From positions 62,001-126,000 of the forward strand of contig JAJFJQ010000010.1 of NCBI GenBank assembly GCA_021773835.1: a DNA stretch of 64,000 bases, read 5' to 3'. A model generated the notes under the pieces. It saw nothing but the letters and a program-made list of their open reading frames with translations, did no database searches and was not told the DNA's origin. Each line of letters starts with the position of its first letter. The first letter of the stretch is position 1. Shown one piece after another: positions 46,023 through 53,732 of this stretch. The stretch comes from Gammaproteobacteria bacterium. GTDB lineage: Bacteria > Pseudomonadota > Gammaproteobacteria > Ga0077536. The position numbers and the translations under genes were made by a program.

Positions 46023-46502
46023 ATGCACAAAATGTTACGAACGACACAAAAGATCGCGATGGTATCGCTTACGGCAGCGCTGATGATCAGCTGCTCAGAA
46101 GAACCAGACCGATCGACGAAACACCAGCTACCACCGGCGGGACAACCCGCGGCGGATGCGGCGCCGTCAGCCTCGGCGTCAACCGCTACAGCAACCGCGC
46201 CGAAGAAAGTAATTCCGAAGGTGAAAAAAGAAGAGCGCGATGTGCGCGTGCCAATTCTCGTATACGATGAAATGGATGCTAGCGAGGAAATTGGTTGGGA
46301 TAAGGTCGATGGTCCAGTTTCTGACTATAAACATGCGACCTGGCCGGGAGAATGTGCTGCAGAAGGTGTACCGCAGTGTAAAGAAACCTACTACGGTCAG
46401 TGGTGCCAAGATTCCTGCGGCAACGTATGGGGTGTTATAGAACTTGTCACCGGTGATGTGTGCGCGCGCAGGGCGGACGTAAAGCTCTGTAGCGAATGGT
46501 AA
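46023..46502 (+). CDS. Cys-rich lipoprotein
   Basis: A 159-residue exported lipoprotein. ATG 46023 follows CGGAGGGG. The signal peptide ends in the lipobox-like LMISC, giving Cys at 27 or so, followed by an Ala/Pro/Thr-rich linker (about 30-65). The C-terminal domain (about 100-159) is Cys-rich, with eight Cys in CAAEGVPQC, WCQDSCGNVWG and VCARRADVKLC, likely disulfide-bonded in the periplasm. Not recognised. It may be envelope-anchored like the neighbouring export set, but no link is shown. Confidence 0.72.
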   Translation: MHKMLRTTQKIAMVSLTAALMISCSEEPDRSTKHQLPPAGQPAADAAPSASASTATATAPKKVIPKVKKEERDVRVPILVYDEMDASEEIGWDKVDGPVSDYKHATWPGECAAEGVPQCKETYYGQWCQDSCGNVWGVIELVTGDVCARRADVKLCSEW

Positions 46503-46592
46503 TTTATCCTAAGCACCCGCTAAACAATGTTTACGTGTCAGCGGCGCTTCCACGCGTGACCCGGCACTGTATAGCAACTACCCTCGAAACCG

Positions 46593-46623
46593 GCGCCTAG
46601 CTGCCAACATGGCAGCTAGGCGC
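46593..46623. terminator. Strong 14-bp hairpin after the lipoprotein gene
   Basis: Perfect arms GCGCCTAGCTGCCA and TGGCAGCTAGGCGC are separated by ACA, 90 bases after the lipoprotein stop. They are followed by a short GTTTT. It is likely to end that transcript. Confidence 0.6.
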
Positions 46624-46869
46624 GCGCGTTTTAACTGCTACGACATTTCGCGCGAGCCGGGCTATTCCACGATCGTTTGGGCCACTTCCGTCGTTTGTTG
46701 GTTATTCGAACGGGCCGATGCGAATCGACGCCAACCCGATCGGCATTGGACAATCGATTGTCTTGATGAAGAACTACCAGATGCAAACGGGAGATGAAGT
46801 CGCTGGAGTATTCTTGCTACTGAACAGCAAGTGATCGCTTAATCCAGCGGTTCAACCGGATCGGAGGTT

Positions 46870-46894
46870 CAGCCGCGCAAGCGTTGCGCGGCTG
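46870..46894. terminator. Hairpin before the DUF1302 gene's 3' end
   Basis: Perfect 11-bp arms CAGCCGCGCAA and TTGCGCGGCTG with a GCG loop lie between convergent genes. It could act in either direction. The T-tract is weak (ATTCCTGTT on the plus strand). Confidence 0.5.
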
Positions 46895-46949
46895 ATTCCT
46901 GTTCGCTACGTTATCAGCCAGACTATCTGGCGTGATTTATTAGCAACGT

Positions 46950-48716
46950 TTAGAACGTAAACTTCAACTCCGCAAACGCCGAACTGGTCCGCTTAAACTG
47001 CCCAAAGAAGGATTCTTTTTGTCCCTGGATCACGTTGAGACCTACGCGGCCGGAAAAGCGGCTATTGAAGCTGTAGCCAACGACACCACGCATCCAAGTA
47101 GACCGCTGCCAGCCACCCAATTCGTGCAGGCCGAACAGTTCGACATGCAGCGTCTTACCGGGTAAGAAGTCATTGAACATGAACAAGGTTATGACATCCC
47201 GAACTCGTTTACGCATGCCGATGAACATGTCGGTTTGCCCACCGATGACGTAGCCTTCGCGCCCGCAGTGCGGTTGCAATGAACAGGCGGCCGAAGTCAA
47301 GCCCGTTGATACGCCCGGACCTGGATCGCGCAGTATTTCGTCACGCCACCATTGGAAAGACGTGAACCACGGGGTCTTGATAAAGCTCTTAGGTCCAATG
47401 TAGAGGTATTGGTCGAGCCCGATCAAGGTTTGTAGTTGATTGGCTTCGTGAGTTGCGAAGTCTGCCTCATAGAATTTGTTGCCTATGTTATAGGACATCT
47501 CGCCACGAAGAACCGTACCTTGAAACTGACCCGGTAGGAACATCAGGGCCTTATCAAACGAGAAGCCGACAAGTTGATACCGATGCCGATCTAAGTCTAT
47601 GCCACCAGACGGAATGCCTCCACCCGGATTGCGCGCATGCGCGAAGGGAAACGCAAAACCAAACGGGCTACGTCCACGTAGTTCGTAGAATGGTATGTCC
47701 TCGTACAGATAGGCGTAGTGAAACGAGTAGGTCATGTCCGATAGCGGTCCGACGTCATCACCGGTCTTGGCCCGCCAGCGAACGAAGACCTCGGATTTAT
47801 CAAAAGCATCCCCGTCGCGATACTTATCACCGTCAAAGAATTCGGTGTTTGTCGCGCCGGTTCCAAAAAAATCACCACCAGCCGGAAAAAGCGACTCAGA
47901 CTCATTGATGATCTGGTTGGCAAAGTCGACCACACCCAAGGTCCACGGGTGCTGCCCTTCTTCTTTGTTGTTAATGCCCGGGAAGTACGCTGGTCTGTAG
48001 TCGAGATTCCAGATGACCTGCAGTTCCTTTTGAATACCGCCTGGTAGCCAATCCACCCGGGTCAGGTCGTACTTTATATTGATCATCCACTGCGGGATCA
48101 TGAAGCGCTCTTGCTCGAACGTCAGGGGATTGCGGAAATTGCGCGGCGTGACCACGTCAAGGACGGTCACACCATCGGAACGGCCCCAGGTCGCGATTTG
48201 CCGTCCAGCGCGGATGAACAGCGGGTGGTAGTTAAAATCCAAATACGCCTCTCTGACCAACGGGTCCCATCTATCGTTGAGATTATCCTGTACGTTGGTT
48301 TCCCAAGCCTCAGAGAGCCGGCCATTCTTGTTGTTGATATCGTACATCGCATCGTAGAACGGCCGCAGCTTTACCACCGGTGTTATATGTGGGATACCGC
48401 GATAGACCATCTCGATCAGGACTTCCGTGCGCAGTGCGGTCAGATTGTCGAACCTATCGCGATTCGGCGTGCCCTGGGTCGAACCCCCAATCATCGACGG
48501 GGCCAAGAAAACGCCGGGCACCCCCGGATTAAGGGAGAACTCTACCGGATCGCTGTCATCCGAATTCCACTGACCTTCGGCCAGAACGAAGATCTCACCA
48601 CTGACCTCCAGATTGCCGAATTCCATACGGGCGAAAGCGCCGCTGGACCAAACAACCAATGCCATAAAAGCAATCGCTAAGACTGCCCCGATACTGCGTC
48701 GACTCGTGTTGCTCAT
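46950..48716 (-). CDS. DUF1302 family outer-membrane protein
   Basis: A 588-residue secreted protein of the DUF1302 family. ATG 48716 with GGGGGGAG upstream opens a signal peptide (residues 1-29, ending GAFA). The mature protein is rich in beta-strand segments (YLDFNYHPLFIRAGRQIATWG, MTYSFHYAYLYEDIPFYELRG), ends in FTF and probably forms an outer-membrane barrel. DUF1302, DUF1329 and MMPL genes commonly travel together in Proteobacteria, often near lipid, sterol or hydrocarbon functions. It is the last gene of this three-gene set. Confidence 0.87.
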   Translation of the reverse strand: MSNTSRRSIGAVLAIAFMALVVWSSGAFARMEFGNLEVSGEIFVLAEGQWNSDDSDPVEFSLNPGVPGVFLAPSMIGGSTQGTPNRDRFDNLTALRTEVLIEMVYRGIPHITPVVKLRPFYDAMYDINNKNGRLSEAWETNVQDNLNDRWDPLVREAYLDFNYHPLFIRAGRQIATWGRSDGVTVLDVVTPRNFRNPLTFEQERFMIPQWMINIKYDLTRVDWLPGGIQKELQVIWNLDYRPAYFPGINNKEEGQHPWTLGVVDFANQIINESESLFPAGGDFFGTGATNTEFFDGDKYRDGDAFDKSEVFVRWRAKTGDDVGPLSDMTYSFHYAYLYEDIPFYELRGRSPFGFAFPFAHARNPGGGIPSGGIDLDRHRYQLVGFSFDKALMFLPGQFQGTVLRGEMSYNIGNKFYEADFATHEANQLQTLIGLDQYLYIGPKSFIKTPWFTSFQWWRDEILRDPGPGVSTGLTSAACSLQPHCGREGYVIGGQTDMFIGMRKRVRDVITLFMFNDFLPGKTLHVELFGLHELGGWQRSTWMRGVVGYSFNSRFSGRVGLNVIQGQKESFFGQFKRTSSAFAELKFTF

Positions 48717-48782
48717 GAGTACTCCCCCCGGATTAACAATTGACGCCATAAGTAATTACTCTCGACTCCCAACTCTGCAAAC

Positions 48783-51341
48783 TCAACTACCAGCTGCAGC
48801 TGAGCTTTGCACCGTTGGGTCCAACGCTTCCTCGCTTGGAGGTGTGCTGTCCCCCTCGTCGAGTCCGCGCGTTAAAAAGCCTGGCTTAACCATGCTCCAA
48901 ACCACTGGAGCTGCAAAGAAGCTAAGCAAAAATGTTGTAAGTAGTATCAGCGCCATGCTGAAACCAACATAACCGACATACAACGGCACCACAGAAACAG
49001 CTAGACAGCCTGCGAACAATGCCGTGAAAGAAAAGATTAAAGGCTCACGCACGAGCGTAAAAGCATCGAACAGCGCACGGTGAAAGTTTCGATCCTTCGG
49101 ATATTCTTCGCGAAAACGGAACAGCAAGTACACCTCGGCGTCGATACCGACGCCACTCGCTATCGCGAGGGCTGCGGTTACATTCGAATTAAACTCGATA
49201 CCCAATAGGTGGATAAACATCATCCACACCACGATTCCGGCGGCCAGTGGAAACATCAGCAAGATCGGGCCAGTCAGGGAACGCAGCATCAGCGCAGCCG
49301 CGACGTAAGATGCGAGCGCGCTAAACAAGGTCGCCAGTACCATCCATTTCTTGATCGAATTATTAAAGGCGCCGGCGATACCGACGTTACCCGCAGACAT
49401 TCTTAAACCGACTTGCAACTGTACGGCATTCCAATGCTGATCGAGGTAATCATTCGCCATCCTGATTAGCTTCGCAACGGTCTTAGGGCTGGTATCGGTC
49501 ACGTAGGCGGTCAGCACTGTGTTCTGAAAGGCGGGATCGACCACGAAGTCGAACGCGCCCGGGGTGCCCGAGGTTAAGAAATACAGCGCCTCGTTGACGG
49601 CCACTTGCGCGCGGCCTTCGAGCTCGGCCGTCTCGTTCGTCGGGATCGCAAAGAACTTATCCTGATCCTCGTTCAGAAAACGATTCATTATCTTAACGTA
49701 GAACGGCAATCCAATTACGGCCGAGACCTCTTCCGCCTCGGTCAGGTGTTGCGCCACCCCATCCAGTGCGACCAATGCCTCTGGCGTCTTGATGTCACCC
49801 GGGGTAGCACCCGTCGCCAGCATCGTCATCGTGTAGACGCCGCCGAAACGCCGCGTGATCTCTTGCTCCATCTGATAGAGGGCGTTTTCCTCCCACGACT
49901 TCGTCAAGTAGTTATGCACGGCATAGGTATTGTTTTGTCCGGTCTCTATCTCGTCGGCGAGAAAGCGTCCTACGCCCGTGTCCCCGCCGAATGGGATCGA
50001 TGTCCAAATACTCAGCGAGACGGCAACGAGAACGCCCGACAAAGCGAGCACCGTCCACTGCGCGGTACGGTTGTAGATCAATGGGCGTACGATTACCGCG
50101 GTTACCCGGTAGACAAAGCCACTGGCGCTGGCGCGACCCTCTTCCGCACGCACAACGGCCTTTTGCACGCTTTGTGCAGGCATCAACGACAGCAGAGCCA
50201 CCATAAAGGTGGGAATGATAAAGATGATCGATATGAGTCCGAGGGCCGTGACCTGGCCGAGAATACGAACGTTGTCAAACGGCACGAATGACAGAACGAC
50301 AAACGCCATCAGATCGGTGATCAGTACGACGATCAGCGGTCGCATCATGTGAATCAGCGTGTGCTTTAAACCTTCCTCGATCGTACGATTTTCCCGCATC
50401 TCGTCGGTCAATAGGCGCTTGATAAAAAGTACGCTATGCGACGCGGCAACGGCGAGAATAATAAACGGCGCCAATAGGGCCGCCGACGAGGTGAGCACGT
50501 CACCCTCTATTACGCGCTGAAATCCGAACGCCCACAGCGACGCCATTATTCCAACGAAAATTGGTGGAAACACACCGACGATAGAGCGGAACGCAAACAT
50601 CAATACGATCATGATGCCGGCTAATACGAGTAAGAAAGCGTAAAAAATATACGGTAGACCGTCGCTGTTAACCCACCCAATCAGGATCGGCGAACCCGCC
50701 GCAGTGACGGTGTGCGTGCCATCGTTTTCCGGCTCGATGATCCGTTGCACCTCTTTATAGATAGAGATTGGATCGGTGACTGGAAGTTGAATTCCTTCAA
50801 GCACGTCTTGCAGACCCGTGCGGAAATCGGCTTGGATAATAACCGCGCTGCCGTCTTGTGAGACGAGCCCGTTTTTTAGTGCCGCGTTGTTTTGGATCCC
50901 GAAGCGAGTTCGCTCAAGTTCCTCAGGTGTCTCCGGGGCTCCGGTAGCGTTCGCGAACAGGATCCCGGCGTCTAGGACATCTTCACTGCCCTTCAGGTAA
51001 CGTGAATTGATCGTCGACAGTGAACGTAGCGCGTAGGGGATCACCCCATGCACTTCGCGGAGCTTGTCGGTGATCCGCTTCACCATCAAAAGGGTGTCGT
51101 GCTGCACGATGGTTTCGCCATCGTTGCGCGCGATCATAATCGTCACCAGATTCGCACCGCCGAACATGCGCATCAGGTCTTCGTTCAACACGACCGCCCG
51201 ATCGTCTTTCGGCGGCCAACGATTCGGATCGTCGTATATCTTTAAAGTGGAGGCAAAATAGGCGGCGCCGAGCGTAACAGCTAGCGTTATCAGCAAAAAC
51301 ACTACCCGGTGGCGGACTAAGACTGTTGCAAGGCGTTCCAT
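48783..51341 (-). CDS. MMPL/RND-type transporter
   Basis: An 852-residue RND-superfamily exporter of the MMPL type. It has an N-terminal helix, a large periplasmic loop (about 40-230), then about five consecutive helices (near 235-400), a second loop (about 440-650) and the final helix bundle (near 680-830). The A-I-A-S-G-V-G-I-D-A-E motif near 758 is characteristic. It probably exports a lipid-like compound using the proton gradient. AAGGATTTTGA precedes the ATG. Between DUF1329 (upstream) and DUF1302 (downstream). Confidence 0.9.
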   Translation of the reverse strand: MERLATVLVRHRVVFLLITLAVTLGAAYFASTLKIYDDPNRWPPKDDRAVVLNEDLMRMFGGANLVTIMIARNDGETIVQHDTLLMVKRITDKLREVHGVIPYALRSLSTINSRYLKGSEDVLDAGILFANATGAPETPEELERTRFGIQNNAALKNGLVSQDGSAVIIQADFRTGLQDVLEGIQLPVTDPISIYKEVQRIIEPENDGTHTVTAAGSPILIGWVNSDGLPYIFYAFLLVLAGIMIVLMFAFRSIVGVFPPIFVGIMASLWAFGFQRVIEGDVLTSSAALLAPFIILAVAASHSVLFIKRLLTDEMRENRTIEEGLKHTLIHMMRPLIVVLITDLMAFVVLSFVPFDNVRILGQVTALGLISIIFIIPTFMVALLSLMPAQSVQKAVVRAEEGRASASGFVYRVTAVIVRPLIYNRTAQWTVLALSGVLVAVSLSIWTSIPFGGDTGVGRFLADEIETGQNNTYAVHNYLTKSWEENALYQMEQEITRRFGGVYTMTMLATGATPGDIKTPEALVALDGVAQHLTEAEEVSAVIGLPFYVKIMNRFLNEDQDKFFAIPTNETAELEGRAQVAVNEALYFLTSGTPGAFDFVVDPAFQNTVLTAYVTDTSPKTVAKLIRMANDYLDQHWNAVQLQVGLRMSAGNVGIAGAFNNSIKKWMVLATLFSALASYVAAALMLRSLTGPILLMFPLAAGIVVWMMFIHLLGIEFNSNVTAALAIASGVGIDAEVYLLFRFREEYPKDRNFHRALFDAFTLVREPLIFSFTALFAGCLAVSVVPLYVGYVGFSMALILLTTFLLSFFAAPVVWSMVKPGFLTRGLDEGDSTPPSEEALDPTVQSSAAAGS

Positions 51342-51413
51342 TCAAAATCCTTCGATATAGATTGTCCGGCGGGGCACGGCATCTAGGCTCCGAACCCACG
51401 GGGCGATTCGTGC

Positions 51414-51451
51414 TGGACCGGCTCTTCGCTGCGTGCGCGGGAGCCGGTCCA
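51414..51451 (-). repeat. Intercistronic 11-bp stem-loop between DUF1329 and MMPL genes
   Basis: Perfect arms TGGACCGGCTC and GAGCCGGTCCA are separated by 16 bases. It lies inside the operon on the minus strand, with no T-run, so it is more likely an mRNA-stability or attenuation element than a full terminator. Confidence 0.5.
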
Positions 51452-51491
51452 TACGTACCTACTTACTTAACTGTAAAAAGTGGTAAGAGAC

Positions 51492-52703
51492 CTATTGCCA
51501 GAATAGGATCTTTCGTACCGGCTCTTTACTCAAGTTATCGACGTTAACGACGTCGCGTGGGATCGTCTTTTCGTTGATCCAAAACTTGTTCATGTACCAG
51601 GACATCGAAAAGCCACTCAACGGCTCATAGAAGTGCTCTCCACCCCAAATCAACTGCCAATCTTCAAGCTCTTCGTTGGCGTTCTGCAGGCGTGGATCCG
51701 AATGCGCGACCGAGCGACGGTTGGACCGTGTACGGGTGATCTCGCCTTTTGAATTGAAGATCTCCTCATACCAGCTGCTGCCGGTCATGATCCCAATGAC
51801 CCGGCGCTGCTTGGCGTACCAGTAATCGGGCGAATCCGGAACGATCTCGATGACCTGGGAAGGCTCACACACACCATCGATGCCCCAGTTAACTTTTTCG
51901 CCGTGGGTTCGATCTTCGCCCACCCGATGACCAAACTCGTTATCGGGCCGGCCCGCGTAAAGCTCGCTGCCGACAATGTTGTATTGGATATCCGGGAACG
52001 GCTTGACCTGTGGGAAGTCTTCCCAACGGGCGATTGCGCCGGGGATGATGTCTTGTCTCGCAGCCTGCGGTAGACGACGGACGCGGCGCGCTGCCGGGGT
52101 GTATAGGAACTCGTCGTTAAACTTCTCGCCGTAGTAGATGGTGGTCGAGATGCCAAGTCCACGGAAATCGTTCGGCGCGACGAAAGTAAACATGTAGCGC
52201 GCACGGACCTTGCCGATCAGACCTTTTGGCAGACCATCGGTATTAATGCGATAGGCCAGCATCCATTCATGTAAGGTCTTGTTGCGCTCGGTGCCATCGG
52301 GAGACGACAGATCAATATTCCAGTCGGTGATGTAATTCTGGCCAAACTCATTGAAGTAGAGCGCCGTGTACGAGCGATCGTGAAGTTCTCTGCCATCGAA
52401 CGCCTCGCGTTCTTTAAGCGTGTTCTCCCACGGGTAGGGCAAACCTTCCTGTGCCCAGCGCATGTAGATGTTCGGTCCGACATCTAAGTAATCGCTTGGG
52501 TGCCACGGCTTCGGCTTCCACAGGGCTTCCTCGTCGCCCCACTTACACACGAAGGTGCCAGGCTCGTCACCTGGGGTCACCGAATAGGGTTTACCTAAAA
52601 TCATCGTCTCTTCAGCGATTGCGGACAACGGCGCGACGAGGGCTAGCACTAGCAGATAAAGTGCAATCGCGGCGGAAGTGCCGATCCAGGTTGGTTTGAT
52701 CAT
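51492..52703 (-). CDS. DUF1329 family secreted protein
   Basis: A 403-residue DUF1329 protein. ATG 52703 follows GGAGG and opens a signal peptide (about residues 1-30, ending SAIAEE). The mature region has family-like segments (GKPYSVTPGDEPGTFVCKWG, LGISTTIYYGEKFNDEFLY, RRVRRLP near 205-215 and the C-terminal FSMSWYMNKFWINE). It is thought of as a LolB/LolA-like lipid-binding fold in the periplasm or outer membrane. Its place upstream of MMPL and DUF1302 suggests a periplasmic partner of that export set. Confidence 0.88.
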   Translation of the reverse strand: MIKPTWIGTSAAIALYLLVLALVAPLSAIAEETMILGKPYSVTPGDEPGTFVCKWGDEEALWKPKPWHPSDYLDVGPNIYMRWAQEGLPYPWENTLKEREAFDGRELHDRSYTALYFNEFGQNYITDWNIDLSSPDGTERNKTLHEWMLAYRINTDGLPKGLIGKVRARYMFTFVAPNDFRGLGISTTIYYGEKFNDEFLYTPAARRVRRLPQAARQDIIPGAIARWEDFPQVKPFPDIQYNIVGSELYAGRPDNEFGHRVGEDRTHGEKVNWGIDGVCEPSQVIEIVPDSPDYWYAKQRRVIGIMTGSSWYEEIFNSKGEITRTRSNRRSVAHSDPRLQNANEELEDWQLIWGGEHFYEPLSGFSMSWYMNKFWINEKTIPRDVVNVDNLSKEPVRKILFWQ

Positions 52704-52870
52704 GAGATAGCCTCCAGTGGTTATCAATAAATGATGACGTTTCGCGGCGGGATCAACGAGCCTATTGCACACACATCCTCTCCCGACAGCGCGGTTTAGT
52801 CCCCACTCAGTATGTTGTTAAATTCCTACTTATTTTTATTAAACGACCGATTAAATGACGTCGAAGCCAG

Positions 52871-52899
52871 AGTATCTTACGATACCGCCTAGTTGACAA
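52871..52899 (-). promoter_or_regulatory. Candidate sigma70 promoter for the DUF1329 operon
   Basis: On the minus strand TTGTCA (52894-52899) and GATACT (52871-52876) are separated by exactly 17 bases. They match the -35 and -10 consensus at 5 and 4 of 6 positions. It lies about 170 bases upstream of the ATG, so a long leader would result. Confidence 0.3.
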
Positions 52900-52999
52900 G
52901 CGTATTTTGCGAATTCAGGCGATTTCTGATGCGGATTCAGACGGTCTGATCTTACTGATGTTAAGACAAATTCTCGCTGTTGGCGGACAGGCTGGGTAA

Positions 53000-53031
53000 T
53001 TATAGTTGTTGTTAAAACACAACAACTATAA
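53000..53031. repeat. 13-bp perfect inverted repeat
   Basis: Arms TTATAGTTGTTGT and ACAACAACTATAA are separated by 6 bases (TAAAAC). It is too AT-rich for a terminator and could be an operator or a cruciform. No regulator gene adjoins. Confidence 0.5.
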
Positions 53032-53094
53032 ACGATTCAACTTAAAGTGCGGGGTTTCCGGCTGATCTTGATGCAACCGTCCCCTTCGAGTGCC

Positions 53095-53171
53095 CGGTTA
53101 GCTCAAACTTTATAAAGTTTGCGACCTCGGCTTGGCGGCGTGTTATCCCGCCAGATCTTTTTTGCTAACCG
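53095..53171 (+). ncRNA. Candidate three-stem structured RNA
   Basis: An outer 8-bp stem CGGTTAGC/GCTAACCG (53095-53102 with 53164-53171) encloses two further helices. One is a 7-bp stem CAAACTT/AAGTTTG with a TATA loop (53104-53121). The other is TGGCGG/CCGCCA (53133-53153), followed after a few bases by six T. The layout is a three-way junction of 77 nt. The second helix plus T-run could instead act as a terminator, mutually exclusive with the outer stem. It is 560 bases upstream of a molybdenum hydroxylase operon. I cannot match it to a known family by eye. Confidence 0.3.
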
Positions 53172-53732
53172 AAGGCCGGAGGGTTGACGAGATTAAGCGA
53201 GATTGCCTCAGCCAAGCAGCTAATGGATCGACTCAAAGTGAAATCGACAACGTCTTTCTACTATCAGATGGTATGTAACTAAAATAATCTATCCCTCTTG
53301 GTCTGATCGGCCATTTGATTTGCGCACCATGTTCCGCAGCGTCGGCCGTGACGATCGATATTGCAACAACTGTCTGAACGCTGCAGCAATCGACCGGAAT
53401 AAAATCGACCACTCACTGCTTGCACAACCGCCCTGCTGGTCGCGATCCATTGCCATACCATAGGGACCTTTTGACGTGTGTACAGATGGAAGAACCTACC
53501 TTATAGTTGGCGAAAATAATCAAGCCCGACGGACCCGCCGATGAAAGAACCAGCATCGCAGCGCGCAGCGCCTGTTGTAGCTACCGAGCAGATGCTAACC
53601 GGCTCCAGCAGATCCCGAGCGGTCCTGACATACAACAGACTACGCACAAGGTTCCGATGCTTTGCAACTGCAAAGCGTGGTCTTGGTAGTTCTAGGTGAA
53701 ACAATATTAGCTAGCAAGCAAGGTGGTTGCGC

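Larger units (their letters stand above)
46503..46949. other. Intergenic region between convergent genes
   Basis: It contains two strong inverted repeats (annotated separately). It also has a 38-codon frame at 46718-46834 (MRIDANPIGIGQS...) that reads like a real peptide but has no ribosome site and no recognisable domain. This may be a gene remnant. Confidence 0.4.
52704..53732. other. 1-kb intergenic region between DUF1329 and the molybdenum hydroxylase operon
   Basis: The genes on either side diverge. The region holds a promoter-like hexamer pair for the minus strand, a 13-bp inverted repeat (53000-53031) and a folded-RNA candidate (53095-53171), each annotated separately. Short open frames here have no ribosome site. 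The remaining stretch, 53172-53720, shows nothing I can assign beyond the AGGTGG ribosome site of the next gene. Confidence 0.5.

Noticed and set aside
53095-53171. tRNA, because the length and outer 8-bp stem are similar
   Set aside because: No D-arm, anticodon arm or T-arm arrangement; the 3' strand is preceded by T6 and no TTC loop is present.
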